64,000 bases of DNA from Diaporthe sp. PMI_573 (lineage: Eukaryota > Ascomycota > Sordariomycetes > Diaporthales > Diaporthaceae), in NCBI GenBank assembly GCA_021399435.1, contig JAJTUP010000017.1, positions 682,001 through 746,000 of the forward strand, given 5' to 3'. The position numbers were made by a program, and so were the translations under genes. A model generated the notes under the pieces. The model saw only the letters and a list, made by a program, of their open reading frames with translations. It was not told the origin of the DNA and did not search any database. Position 1 is the stretch's first letter; each line of letters starts with the position of its first letter. This document shows, in pieces, positions 1-11,123 of this stretch.

Positions 1-235
1 GGGGCTGGTGCACAAGATTGCGGCGCTGCTGATGCTGGAGGAGGCTGACTTGGACGTCACGCGCAGCCTGTCGCACTACCCGCTCGACTCGCTCGTCGCC
101 ATCGAGATCCGCAACTTCCTGACGCGCGAGTTCGAGGCCAACCTGCAGGTGCTGGAGCTGCTGAGCAGCGGGAGCATCCAGTTCCTCAGCAGGGCGGTGT
201 GCTCCAAGAGTAAGCTGTGCCAAGGACTGGCGTGA
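1..235 (+). CDS. Polyketide synthase, C-terminal acyl-carrier domain (partial, 5' end outside window)
   Basis: The frame is open from the first base of the window to a TGA at 233-235, so only the last ~77 residues of a much longer protein are present. They form an acyl carrier protein: the phosphopantetheine motif LDSLVAIEIRNF carries its Ser at codon 89-91, followed by a helix typical of fungal reducing PKS carriers (about 45 residues after the Ser to the end). The carrier holds the growing chain through a 4'-phosphopantetheine arm. An ACP at the extreme C-terminus is the usual end of a highly reducing iterative PKS, though a hybrid or single-carrier protein cannot be excluded. The rest of any biosynthetic cluster would lie to the left; nothing to the right for 8 kb looks like a partner gene. 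Confidence 0.85.
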   Translation, partial: GLVHKIAALLMLEEADLDVTRSLSHYPLDSLVAIEIRNFLTREFEANLQVLELLSSGSIQFLSRAVCSKSKLCQGLA

Positions 236-2608
236 TAATTTTGCTTTGGGCGGTTTTAGATCCATGCCGGATTGGCTGGAGTTGGGGCGTACACAATATT
301 CGGCGTTATCGCACTTGTTTGTATAATTGTAGACTATACAATATGACCGCAACGACGTATTTCATCCATCACATGACTGCGGCATGCGTGACTTGCATAT
401 TGCTCTAATAGCATCCGTTGGCTACCACGATCCGTATAATTCAGCCCCACTCGCATAACAAAATCCGGCACTAATTGGCATTCTGCCCGTCCAAGAGTCA
501 AGCACGATCACGTGGATTACTGATTCAATCCAAATTCAGCGTAGAATTATCTTCAGGGGTAATGTTCTCCAGCCCGGACATCACACCGGAGAGGCTTTAC
601 TAGCACTGTAGCTCCCGGTATGACGGTTGGGGACGAGACAAAGGACCAACTCGAGACATGCGATCCGATGATAGTGTCGATGCACTTGGGATGGTTTCGG
701 ACGTGCACTGCAGCAGATTTCGTACGCTGGATATGGAACCTGTGGAAGGTTTGAATGGGAACCGAGAGGCATACATCAGAAAGGTAAGTCTGGCATTCAG
801 CCTTGCTGGGGTAGCGTGAGCCAGTCTGACGAGCGGTGGGTCCGGCAGTGGCGACAGAGGCCAAGGCAAAGGGAATGATGGAAAAAGAGAGTGAGATTAT
901 TGTAAACCTGGAATGAGAAAATGGACGCAATTGGAGCTGGCGGTGTTGAGTATTGTCGCTCCAACAGCAGCTCGTCGCCGCCACTTGTACTCGGAGAGGC
1001 CACGAGAGCAGAGGCTGAATAAGGAAGAAAGACGTGACGATACGAGAAAGCAGATCATCCATGGCTCTTATCAAGACCACTCCAGGACTCGAGAATTATG
1101 AATCTAATACACTCATGCATACCACAGGGTCAAGCTTTATGTCCTTCCTTCCCGGGTGCGAATCCGTCCAAGAAGCATTTCAGGTTAATCAATTGCTTGT
1201 TTCCCCTGCGACTAGATAAAAAGGTACCCAGCATGTACCAGGAGGTATACCAAGCCACCTAATCCAAACGCGGGTAAAGGCAACAAAGGTCATCGTGAAG
1301 CACCCTAGTGTAGAACATGAGGCCAATAGGGGGCGGACTTGGTGATGGTTCCGTAAACTGTAATGATTCCCACAGGTTCAAACGCAAATGATGGGTTTGA
1401 TCTTCATGAAGACTGGCGCAGCACAAATACACAGTCATATTGGGAGGGACGATCTGCTGGGGAAGTAACGGTGCACGCTAGTTGACACTTTCATCATCCA
1501 CAAGGATAGCCCGGTGGTACTTGTTCCCCTGAACAAGCCGGCGCTGCCCGCGGAACCGGTGGCGACCTACACGTAGCGACACCGCATAAGGGAAGTTGTG
1601 AGTTGGGTGTAACAGTAATCTTCAAACTGAATTGATTCTTGAGATTGTCAAAAAAGGGAAAGTCTAGGGATGAGATGTAATATTGTTTGCATAACAAGGA
1701 AGGGATTAGTAGCCAGAATGGACTGCAGCTTCAAATCAGCCACGCTTCCGCACATTATGCTGTTGGAACAAGTCATGTTTCAACAGTGTACCCGAGGGCA
1801 GTATCTCAAGCACAATCCCGATAAATGAGTAATTTGGAATTTCAGGAAATGTGGCATGTGACGCTGAAACCATAGGAAGTCAGCTATGGTCCGGTATGAA
1901 AGTGCACAGGCCCTGCGCAAATTGAAAGAAATCGCGATAGCTGATTGAGAGCTATGCCGTGGTGAGTGTCTCAGGGTGGTAAGTGTGTTTCTTTGTTCAC
2001 GTTGGTCTATGCTTGGCTCAAAACTGCCAAAATCCATTCCTATTTTGGCATGAGGGGAATATTGCTGAGGGCTGCGGACGGTGGGAAACGTATGAACCAG
2101 AGCATTCAACGACACTGCTTCCTAGCACGACAAAGAAAGATGAGCTTGCCTTTCGTAAGGGCGAGGTTAACGCCAATCCGGCCATTATGCGTATTAATTA
2201 GCCAGAAGAAGGGCTCGGACAGTATTGCTAATATAAACTTGCCCAGATCCGGCCGCTGTTGAAAACTGAGCTACGATGAAGCTATATTTATGAACAAGGC
2301 CTGACGTGTTGCCTAGCATGAAATGATCAAGCGAATTCTGAGATCGAGAGGACACGGCAATTTTAGATCATGAACTTTCGTGCAGATCCTGCCGTATCCT
2401 CAACGGATCGACAACAATTCAATATTTGGTGCGGTATTTATAGCCTAGTGGAATGCTTTCTACAGCCGGACCGGCTCTAGAGCTAGTGAAATGGACTACT
2501 GATAGTGATAGGTATGAAACAGAAGCAATCACATCACGTCTTCTTATCATTAGTTGAAAAACACTGGCTATGGGAGGTGACAACCGGATGTAAAACAACT
2601 GTCAGAAG
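236..2608. other. Gene-poor stretch
   Basis: No convincing gene. On the minus strand between about 1000 and 600 one frame reads like a secretion signal followed by a Cys-containing segment, but it has no good start codon (see findings). The remainder contains only short open frames without recognisable domains. Confidence 0.5.
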
Positions 2609-2617
2609 TATAAAAAG
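2609..2617 (+). promoter_or_regulatory. TATA box of the zinc-ribbon gene
   Basis: TATAAAAAG lies 90 bases upstream of the ATG at 2707. The transcribed leader after it is pyrimidine-rich and then A-rich just before the start, as in many fungal promoters. Position and sequence support the two-exon model of the following gene. Confidence 0.45.
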
Positions 2618-2706
2618 GCCAGGCGTTTGACTTGCTTTGCTCTTCTGACGACAGTCCTCTCCACGTTGAATTATCATATTTCAAAATTTAACAGATACCA
2701 ATAATC

Positions 2707-3140
2707 ATGGCTGTGAGTTCGCCCTACGCATCTGATATAAGCTCATACCAACGTTTTGAAAGCAGATCATCACGCTTGCGGCTCCACCTATTGGCCCACC
2801 GAGTTGCTACCAGTGCGGCAAGTCAAGTCACTGTTTCGTTACGAGACAGTCGAATCGGAATGGAAACGCAGGAAGAAAGTACTATAAATGTGTACCATGC
2901 AACAAGTTCCTTACCTTCGCCGACGAGCGTGGTAACGACCCCAGAAATCCGGTGTGCTCTTGTGGATTCTCGAGCAAGCGACAGATCGCTGGACGGGATC
3001 GGCGTGTCAGCCGCGGTGTTCACTATGTTTGCAGAATGGGCACTTGCAATTTCTACAGCACTGAGAGGGATTCACAGGACCGACAGCTATCAGTTGATGA
3101 GTCACTTATCTTGTGGCTGGCCAGCTTGTCGATAATTTAG
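2707..3140 (+). CDS. Small GRF-type zinc-ribbon protein (two exons)
   Basis: Exons 2707-2712 and 2766-3140 give a 126-residue protein; the 53-nt intron (GTGAGT...CAG) leaves a first exon of only two codons. The gene is invisible as a single long frame because the frame opened by the ATG itself is a different one. The spliced protein has Cys pairs C16-x2-C19, C44-x2-C47, C66-x-C68-G and C91-x4-C96, with the linking segments SNRNGNAGRKYYKC and GVHYVC. This is the pattern of paired zinc ribbons of the fungal GRF-like family. GRF zinc fingers bind single-stranded nucleic acid in other proteins; the role of these small fungal versions is unknown. The C-terminal 25 residues carry no recognised motif. 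A TATA box lies 90 bp upstream. I am fairly sure of the family and less sure of expression. Confidence 0.7.
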
Positions 3141-4799
3141 CCACTCAGCATGGCACAGGACTCTGCGTATTCTGAAACTCGAAGCCAAGAATTTGCAATG
3201 GAATAACGTGGGTGTTTTTGGTCATTACTTTGACTCAATGTGATACATTTTGAAAAGGAATCAAGTTCGTACAATGATGACTTGGAAGTGTATAGACGCC
3301 AACGTGATGCTTGGATGGGACATTTTCGACCACCCAGGCGCCTATTCTGTAGTAACACGGCACTCCGCCTCCCTAAGTGCCGCTTAAAATGTCCTGGAGC
3401 TTTTGTATTCTCTCTGTCATATTTGTCTAGGCACAAAGCCTGTCTTTGCCAGGATGGACGCATCATATCAGAGCCTATGATTTAGGTGGTGGAGCTAGTA
3501 GATAGAGAAAGAGTTTTGTGGCATCTGATGGACTTTGAAATGTGTTTTCCTGAACGTTGGCCATGAGTCTCATGAGGAACTTTCGAAGAAACACAGCCTC
3601 AGAACAAACACTGATTGACAGTCTGTGAAGTATTCAATAGTACTAATTCATCATGATCATGCATGCGTGTCTGCTAGAAGTGATCCTGAGAAGTGATCCT
3701 GGGATGCGCGGTGCACGAAGTCTCAGTCTATGTGTCGTTCACATCATTCGATTGATAGAGCTGGAAGAGAGAGACGATGACAGGCTTCAAGAATGAGCCA
3801 TTCAACAGGGATCAAAAGTTTTTCAGCTCCGAGTTTCAGAAAACTCACCAAATACCTACTAGACATAAACGCCACGGAATGGATCAACGATGCGGGCTTA
3901 CCACGAGGCTCACTAAAGGTTTCTGGGACTTCATCAGCGGAACGGGTGGATTAAAAAGTGAAGTAGGAAGAAGATTGCTCAAGAGTGTTAATATAATTGG
4001 CTGATACACTGGATAAGCCGTCTTCATGTGAATATCGCGTATCTTAACCCTTCTATCTTTACATAAATATGCCTTTCCACCCTCGGAAGGTCGCCCAGCA
4101 GATCATTATCAAAGCATCAACTACTTACTGTTGAGAACATCATCACTACGATACACGATCGTTGTTAGGCCATTGATATTCTCTAGAACAGAGGTTCTTC
4201 CTTCTAGGAACTCGACAGTCCTACAGGCAGAAGTCCTTGCCGCCTGAAATTTATATAATGATTCCAATGAGTAGCGTAATCTATATGTGGCATGCCTAGC
4301 GTACGTCCTAGAACATTATTGAAAGTTACCATTGTCTTGTAAACAACGTCTGGCGTTGATACAATTTTTTGTCTAGTTGTAGACTATATTGCAATAATTA
4401 TACTGGCTGGCGCCGGCATGGCGTGCAAATGTGTGACTCGAGTAGGCCGACTCTATGTTATGACTGATTAAAAAGCGGCAGCTTTCTAGAGCCGTTTCTG
4501 TGAGCGAAAGTTCAGCCTTCTACCCGTCTCTATCTTATAAATATTGCCACGGTTTTGTCTATAATATTTTTGTAACTAGTATGTCCCAGCCTATATGCCC
4601 TATCCTTGGCCACCTTACTAAATTGTGGACTTCCTTATCGGCGTGCTTTTTAGTGCAGGTTGATGGGACCTTACTATGGGATATTATATTCTAAGTATAA
4701 ATCTGTAATACTGCTGGCTTTTATTTATTAGACGATCTTGACTGCTGGCCTTTATAAACTGCTAATACGCCTCTAGCCCTGACGAACACCCTTTTCTTA
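3141..4799. other. AT-rich stretch without a recognised gene
   Basis: Only short open frames. Composition becomes increasingly TA-rich after about 4000. This is consistent with decayed repeat or gene sequence, but no identifiable protein similarity is visible. Confidence 0.45.
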
Positions 4800-5517
4800 A
4801 GCGGCTGGTGTTTTTACTTGCCCGGGGTACTATATCCTGGTGGATATACGACTGCTTGTATTGCAACTTATGGTCAACCTGTATCGGGTTGGTTATTATA
4901 ATTTCTGTTGACTAATGAGGAGAGGGTTTTGACTATATGAGTCTATTATAGCGGCGGATATACTTGTTTTTACTTCCATCAGGTTGCAGGCATAACTACG
5001 TACGGGCCGGTGTAGATATGTTAGTTGTTGGCGACCTTGACGACTATAGATCTGGCTCGTTGTGAGGCTGTTATGGATTGAATTATACCTTCTCTAGTCT
5101 CTGAAGAATTGCCGTATATAACAAGTATCTACTATGACTTGGCAATAGACTATTCTGCAGTCTTTACTGCTTTATTAGTTTAGGCTCCTTTGTATGTTAA
5201 ACTAGGAAATAAACTTGTCTTAAGTTGAAAATTCTTAAGAAATCCTTAACATGATGTTTTCAAAGCCTTACAGCTTACTATAACCTTGTAGAATACAAAT
5301 CAATTGGGGTGGTAAGGATGTTAATACTGCCACTGCGACCTCAACTAGCAGTATCTTGACATTAATAAATACCGATTAAGGAGGGAGTATGTCTGGTGGT
5401 ACTCTTGCCGGCATTAGCATTGGCGCTATTTTTGGCCCGGCTTGTGTAGTAACTGGAATATTTTGGCTTGCGAGAAAAAGGAGGATGAGGAATTATAATG
5501 TTGGTGGCCAAGGTTAG
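4800..5517 (+). pseudogene. Decayed Cys/Ser-Thr-rich single-pass membrane protein
   Basis: Fragments in two frames read in the order expected for a common fungal cell-surface protein. Around 4818-4890 there is a segment LYPGGYTTACIATYGQPVSG. Around 4947-5010 there is SGGYTCFYFHQVAG. Then at 5318-5370 comes a Ser/Thr-rich stretch (NTATATSTSS). Finally, from 5389, there is a Gly/Ala-rich transmembrane helix (TLAGISIGAIFG ... TGIFWLA) ending in the basic stop-transfer KRRMR. A TAA at 5377-5379 sits where a CAA codon would keep the frame open, as RIP would produce. At least one further stop and one frame change separate the pieces. The 42-codon frame 5389-5517 alone is open. I infer a dead gene, not a small functional one; the exact family is unknown. 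Confidence 0.42.
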
Positions 5518-6542
5518 AGGTTGGATGGTGTAATAGGCCTGCAAGACTTGCAATCTGTGAAGTCTTAGCTAGAGACTCTACTTTCTTCTGGGCTGCTAAT
5601 AACTTATTTAGCACGAGAACAGCTAAGATATGAGATTGCGGTTGAAGCATATCGTGCTGAAATGTAGGGCTAGAGACTAAACCTAGGGTGTACATTTTCT
5701 TGATGTAGCCTTCTTCCGAGTTCCCATCTTCCTCAATGGTTCTCAGACTGTATACGTGGTGTAGGGGTGGGATATTATTGTAGCAATTAAAGCTACGGCA
5801 ATTTAATTAACCTATACTTCTAGCTTAGCTACTTTTTCTTCGACAGACTTATTCTAGATTTATTCTAGATTTACATAGATGGAATAGAATCTATGCAATG
5901 GCGGCCTGTCTAACGACTTGTCCCCCCCCCCCCACCTCCGAGGCCGAACGAGGCTCTATTTAGGCCGATAAGTGCAACCGAAATTTTACAACATCGTTGT
6001 ACTAGTGTATTGCTATTAGCATCATACTTTGGAGTATCTTTCCTTAGAAATGATACTATTTAGATACCCGTAAGGTATTAGAGTACTATGGAAAAAATCT
6101 TAGATTAGCGACCTTCGAGGAAATGGGCGCCTTTACAATCGACTGTTAACCCTGTGCCTTGTTTGAGACTGGTAGGCAAAAACCAAACAAAGGACAATAG
6201 AAAAGCTGCAAAGGTGGGTAAAGGCTTTGTAATATCTTAGATGGCCTTCGGTATTGCTTGTCTTATATGCGGCCGAGTATAGTTCATTGTTTCCTCGGAG
6301 CGGGTTTCTTTTATTTCAATCAATTTGCACAACGAACTCATCACAACAGAAACATGGACTGAACCTACTGTTCGGTAACAAAACATTTTATAAATATTTA
6401 GAGGAGAGCCAACATTCTCAGTTACAATATTGTTGTTGGTTTGCAGGACAGATTCGAGGCTTCTTACTAAGTAAAGCGATTCAACAAGCCTCAATCACCG
6501 GGTTTGCGCGATAGACGTACTAGCAAGGTTTGATCTTCTTGA
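5518..6542. other. AT-rich stretch without a recognised gene
   Basis: TA-rich sequence with a C-homopolymer at about 5922-5934. No frame with recognisable content was found on either strand. Confidence 0.45.
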
Positions 6543-7202
6543 CTGACCGCATTTGCTCAGCCGTCTACCTCGCAGCTCGGTCGGATCTGGCTAGTATCAC
6601 CAGGGGAAGCAGCAATAGCCAAAAGCATTCGGAGTTTTGAGTCATGGGGCTATATTGTTGACCCCGACGCGAAAGGGTTCGAAGGCGTAACATACTCTAA
6701 GGACAAGAAACACTATAACATTTTCCACCCTGATGCTGTTAATCCCAATATGCCTATCAACACCTTTTCTATCACCAAGAATCCCAGGATTCTCAAGATC
6801 CCCCGTGCGTTCAATAATTCAAGCTTCTTTGATAACCGCCCAAGAGTCTAGAAGTTGCAACTGAGAGATTAGATCGTCTCTTACTGGACCTTGGTCGAGA
6901 ATCGCGACCTCAAAGACCTCAAGCAGGTGGTTTACACGGGTGTCATCGAGAGGAATTTGCGAGAATACATGGAAGAGGTGTATGAAATGAAGGAGGTGTA
7001 CCAATGGTATGAACTCACGATACAGGCCTCGGAGACTGACATAGCCTACTAGCTGCTTTTGACCAAGACCCCTTTCTTGACTGGAGTCCAGAAAATGCTC
7101 AACGAGTATGCTGATAAGTTCGCAGGGAAGAAGATTCAGAACTGTACTTTCGAGCCGGTCGGTGGCTTTGCCCTGTTTGACTTCACCATCACTCTAACCT
7201 AA
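6543..7202 (+). pseudogene. Decayed gene of unknown family with in-frame TAG stops
   Basis: One continuous frame of 219 codons is interrupted by three TAG codons (6849-6851, 6870-6872, 7050-7052) and closed by TAA at 7200-7202. No ATG is found at its 5' end. The frame clearly codes: it contains phrases such as FESWGYIVDPDAKGFEG, KHYNIFHPDAVNPNMP, NREYMEEVYEMKE-like acidic helices and VGGFALFDFTITLT, with none of the usual features of random sequence. Each TAG can arise from CAG (Gln) by a single C-to-T change, as RIP produces. There are no transmembrane or signal segments. I do not recognise the family. No frameshift is needed in 660 bases, so decay is recent or limited to point mutation. Confidence 0.6.
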
Positions 7203-8108
7203 GTGAACAAAAAGTGGATTTCCGATCTCGCGTCCTTCTTTCCAGGTAAGTGGCTATCATCGCGTTAATAGATTGATGTAATAAATAGATTGTCCTCGAT
7301 TTGCGCACATTTTGAAAGCCTTCTATGTTTGAATCGATCGCTACATGCTGTTCTTTCACCATCGCTGCTAATATTGTGCGCCAAGCACCCATGACCAGAC
7401 GCATGTTGAGAATCATGAAATATTCCACGGAATATTACTACGCTTCGCAAATTTTTCAATTAACACGTTTGAATTTCGCATCAATATGAACGCGACTCTC
7501 CATGAAGAGCCGACCTAGTGACGACCGACAAGTTTCTAATTGAGCAACAACATTTTAAGTTGTAGTAGATACCCAAAGGTGAAGCTCCTGGACACACTCC
7601 ACCTGAATATTCCAGGACATCCCTCACCATGGCCTCCGAGGCTGTGCAGTAAGGATTTGATCCATGTGGTGATGCCTGTGAAGCGGCCCTCGCTGTCGGT
7701 TTTGTGATTGGCTTTACCTGCCGCACCACACTGGCAGCCGTTTTAGGGCTTGCGCGGTACCTGGTCGGCGAGCCTTACGGTACATTGCATAATGGCTTGG
7801 TAGTGATTAGATGCAATAACATCTTCGATGGGGCTCTTGAGGACTTTTCCAGCGACATGGCCACGGACGAGTGACGTTTGCAGCTAACAAAGATAAAATT
7901 TTGTTCCTTACTAAAGTCTATCTTGCAATCCAAACTCAGCATGCACTGGCGAATGCATTTTTTCCGCGGCAGGGTAGAGGTCACGACCAGACTGGGAAGC
8001 AAATTGAGCAAAGCCGGCGCCGCCATCTGAGGTCATGTCATGGGCCGACATTCTCGTGTGAGCCACAGGTTGTGTCCTTCTACCTACAATACCTCAAAAA
8101 TTGGCGTA
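7203..8108. other. Intergenic, contains one copy of a diverged dispersed repeat
   Basis: No gene recognised. The segment 7669-7810 resembles 21349-21487 (annotated separately). Open frames on the plus strand after 7871 run opposite the kinase-like gene and are not considered coding. Confidence 0.45.
7669..7810 (+). repeat. Dispersed repeat, copy A (partner at 21349-21487)
   Basis: By eye the two copies share GTGATGCCTGT at the left end, the block TTGGCTTTACCTGCC, a CTGGCA and a GGTACCT block at matching spacing, and a similar right end. The overall identity is roughly two thirds. Many differences are C/T or G/A. Same orientation in both places. No terminal repeats or target duplications were identified, so the element class is unknown. 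Confidence 0.55.
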
Positions 8109-9158
8109 TCAATCCGATGAATAATCGCTCAAACGTGGAGGACTCGGATCGGAAAGCCTGTCCACGATCTTCTCCAGACCCTGTAAGTCGCCCTCTACCG
8201 TCTCCCCCTTTTCACGATCCACCCAGCTCGGAGTGTAACCGCCTCCGAAGTCGACGATCCAAGGCGTATCGTCCCTATCCAGCAGTACATTGTCCAGTTT
8301 TGCGTCTCCCCACACCACACCTTCTTTGTGCAGCTCTTTTATGGTCTCCCGAATCTGTGCAACCCACCGTAGCCTTATTTGTAGCGGGCGTCTGATGTAT
8401 TGGTATCGCAAGGCACCCTTTGGAGCATCAATCCACGTAAGTAGTAGTCCTAGAATGCTTTTACCGTCCTCAGTCGCGACTACACCGTGAAGGCGGCATA
8501 TACGTGCTCCGGCTTTGATGTTTGATTCTCCAATTTTCTTAAAGGTCGCCAGCTCATGCTTCAGCGAATGTGGGTGACCATGCTCAACGAAGGACTTCAA
8601 GAAATAACTGCTGTGATCCTTGCCATGGCAGTTGCTTAGCTGTACGCGGCGTGGCGGCTTGACTAGGACATCCTCAGATCGATCATAGCACAGGACGACT
8701 TCAGACGGGCTGTAAACGTGCGTCCATGATTTCAAATCTTGCAACTGGTCCGTCGCGATTTCGAGCCCCGGAGGTATCCAGCCAACCCATTTATCGAGTT
8801 GTTTTGGGTAAGGCTTCTCATCTACTGCCTCAAGCCGGTATGTGTAGAAGTCAGGGAATGCGTATTGCGACAACGTAGGCTTTGCCCAGGAGACTGGTGG
8901 GGCGAGCTTCATGATCAGGGCCTCAAATGGTTTCAGAAGCCACGGGAAAGCATCGGAGTCATAAAGAACCTCATCATCTCTAATCTCTTGAAGATATTCA
9001 AGGTACTTTTCTCGGATTTTAGGCGATCGAACGAAGTGCTCTGTATGGTAGTCCAGGAAGAAAAGACGGCCATTGTGCCGAACGCGGAGGTAGAGTTCAT
9101 GCTGGTCGTCGTCTTGGTGACATAGTGTCTTGGAGACGAAAAATGGGGCGGAGCCCAT
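8109..9158 (-). CDS. Protein-kinase-like domain protein
   Basis: Single-exon frame of 349 residues. The start is placed at the ATG at 9158-9156 (MGSAPFFVSK); the frame continues upstream to 9410, but that part is low-complexity and looks like leader. The C-terminal half is a divergent eukaryotic-kinase fold: the catalytic-loop motif VVWGDAKLDNVLLD (Asp about residue 285, Asn about 290) and the metal-binding VDFGG (about 302-306) are intact. The usual HRD is WGD here. The N-terminal 150 residues have no recognised domain and there is no clear glycine loop. This type of short kinase-like protein is common in filamentous fungi and its substrates are unknown. The gene stands alone, with 2 kb of non-coding DNA upstream. 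Confidence 0.72.
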   Translation of the reverse strand: MGSAPFFVSKTLCHQDDDQHELYLRVRHNGRLFFLDYHTEHFVRSPKIREKYLEYLQEIRDDEVLYDSDAFPWLLKPFEALIMKLAPPVSWAKPTLSQYAFPDFYTYRLEAVDEKPYPKQLDKWVGWIPPGLEIATDQLQDLKSWTHVYSPSEVVLCYDRSEDVLVKPPRRVQLSNCHGKDHSSYFLKSFVEHGHPHSLKHELATFKKIGESNIKAGARICRLHGVVATEDGKSILGLLLTWIDAPKGALRYQYIRRPLQIRLRWVAQIRETIKELHKEGVVWGDAKLDNVLLDRDDTPWIVDFGGGYTPSWVDREKGETVEGDLQGLEKIVDRLSDPSPPRLSDYSSD

Positions 9159-11123
9159 GATGGCCAGGTGGACGTGGATGACCTGTCTCTGGGATTGCGG
9201 TAAAGAGCCCAGAACCGAAGGCAGAACTGATGAACAACGGTCGGACGACTGGAAAGCAAAAGAAGATGAAGGGAGAAAAAAAAACAGGCAATTGCGGAAC
9301 TGAAGAGAGCCCGGTGAAAGGCCAGATATGTCTGGCTTTGATGCTGCCGCAATTTTTTGTGGTGGTTGTTTGCAGCCTGAGAAAGTCAGCAGACGCGTGG
9401 GGTAAGGCAAATAAATACCTAGGTAGCCCCAGGTGCCAAATTTGAGGGGAGCAGGCAGCTTTGTGATTGGCTCTTGGGCTCGGTGAGCTTCTGGCGTCCT
9501 CTGAATCCTGTGTCTTAGAACGCTCTTGTTGGTTAGCAGAGAGCATCTTGTTTTCTCTAAGTTTTCTTCAACTACTTAACCACTAACTTATTCAGGCCAC
9601 TTGACAGCCAAGATAGCTACCAACAGACTTACTCGGTCATGTTTTATATTTAACAACCCACCTGAGTCGTCACCAATAGCTGCTTGGGAAGCCAATCAAT
9701 CTGGCCAGAGATAAAAATAAACCACATTGCCTCAGCTGTGCGGCACATAGAATATATTCCTTGGAATAGATGGGCTGCGACCAGCTTTTAGTTGGTGTCT
9801 GGCTGCTCCTACCAGCACCGCCGATTTCTGATTAAACAGGGTTCAAACAAGGCCGCCTGCTTGAGAGTCAATGAATCCATGACAGACCAATATGCTGTAG
9901 CCTTTCAGGCTTCGCACAACCTCAGTCACGATGACGGCCGGCACATGGGCTGCGATATTTCCGGCAACACCCAAGTCTGTTGTGAGAAGGATTACGTTGG
10001 TTGCTCGAGGCCAGCCCCTCGTAAACCTTCGAACCCAACCAAGGTCACAAATCGGCCTACAAGCGGCCTCAATGAGAAACGAAGATGCTTCCAGGTGCGC
10101 GGAGATGAGGACTATAAATGAGAAGGAGATAATCCATATTCAAGTGAAGACTGTATATAATTCAAGTGTCCATTCAGAAAAACTTGAAGCCGTTCCTACC
10201 TCAACGTCTAGCAACTGAAAAGAAATCCGGCCCCGACTTCAGGAAGTCATACCAAGATTTATTCTCTTTGCACCAGTATACTGTTACTTTTTGTCTTCCA
10301 ACCCAAATAAATACTTCAATCCTTCCATTATGTGTCAGAAATACAGACACACCTTTAGATGTGGTCACCAGGATGCTTGACTAGATACAGAGATCGGAGT
10401 TTGCCTGTGATCCTCCAATGCTATTAATGCTCTTGCCGCTGATACGACACATCAGTGGCGCTTGACTTTGATAACTGCACTGCACCGCAACCTGCGACGG
10501 TGCGGTCCGCAAGGATTCAATAGAATGGTCATCAGGCTGTGAACAGTCGCTGCAGCAGTCAATGCCTGCTACTGTCTCATCGCTCGGGTGGGGCTGGTCT
10601 TGATTTGCACCAACACTCAACTCGGCCCGTTTTCATCGCAAGTTACTGCCTGGCCTGACGCTGATGATCAGATCATTAGCGTGTGGACATGGTCCAGACT
10701 GCTGGAATGGGTGTATGTGGCATGATAATCATTTCCTACAATGAAACTTGGAACTGGTTGTTGGTTGTGTGCAAATGGTTGTTGGTAGCCTCACAGGTGG
10801 GGACCATTGGGGCCATGCAGCATATGTGCAGCGATTTGTTACCAACAGGCCAGATACTGCACTGTATGGGGTACAATATGTAAGTATCCATAATCATTCA
10901 TATTACGAGGCTTTGATGCAAGTGCTAGGTTGATCAAACGACTGCTGCTTCGCCGCACGTGTTCTCCCACCCATTCAAAGATCTTTGATTTCTAACTTAC
11001 CGAACTCATTGCTTTCTGTCTGGTTGGCCGGCATCCTCTAGTGATAGCCGTTGAGGAAGTCGACTCTCTCCGACACTCCTAGCTCTCTCTTTTCACACAT
11101 TTGACCTTCGACGCCCTTGCATC
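9159..11123. other. Intergenic, nothing recognised
   Basis: Short open frames only. The interval contains the upstream regions of two divergently transcribed genes, the kinase-like gene (minus) and the P450 gene (plus). The last 120 bases before 11124 are pyrimidine-rich, as expected for a leader. Confidence 0.45.

Noticed and set aside
553..1080. 175-codon minus-strand frame taken as a full gene
   Set aside because: The N-terminal part has no coding character and no recognised domain. Only a short internal segment looks like a secretion signal.
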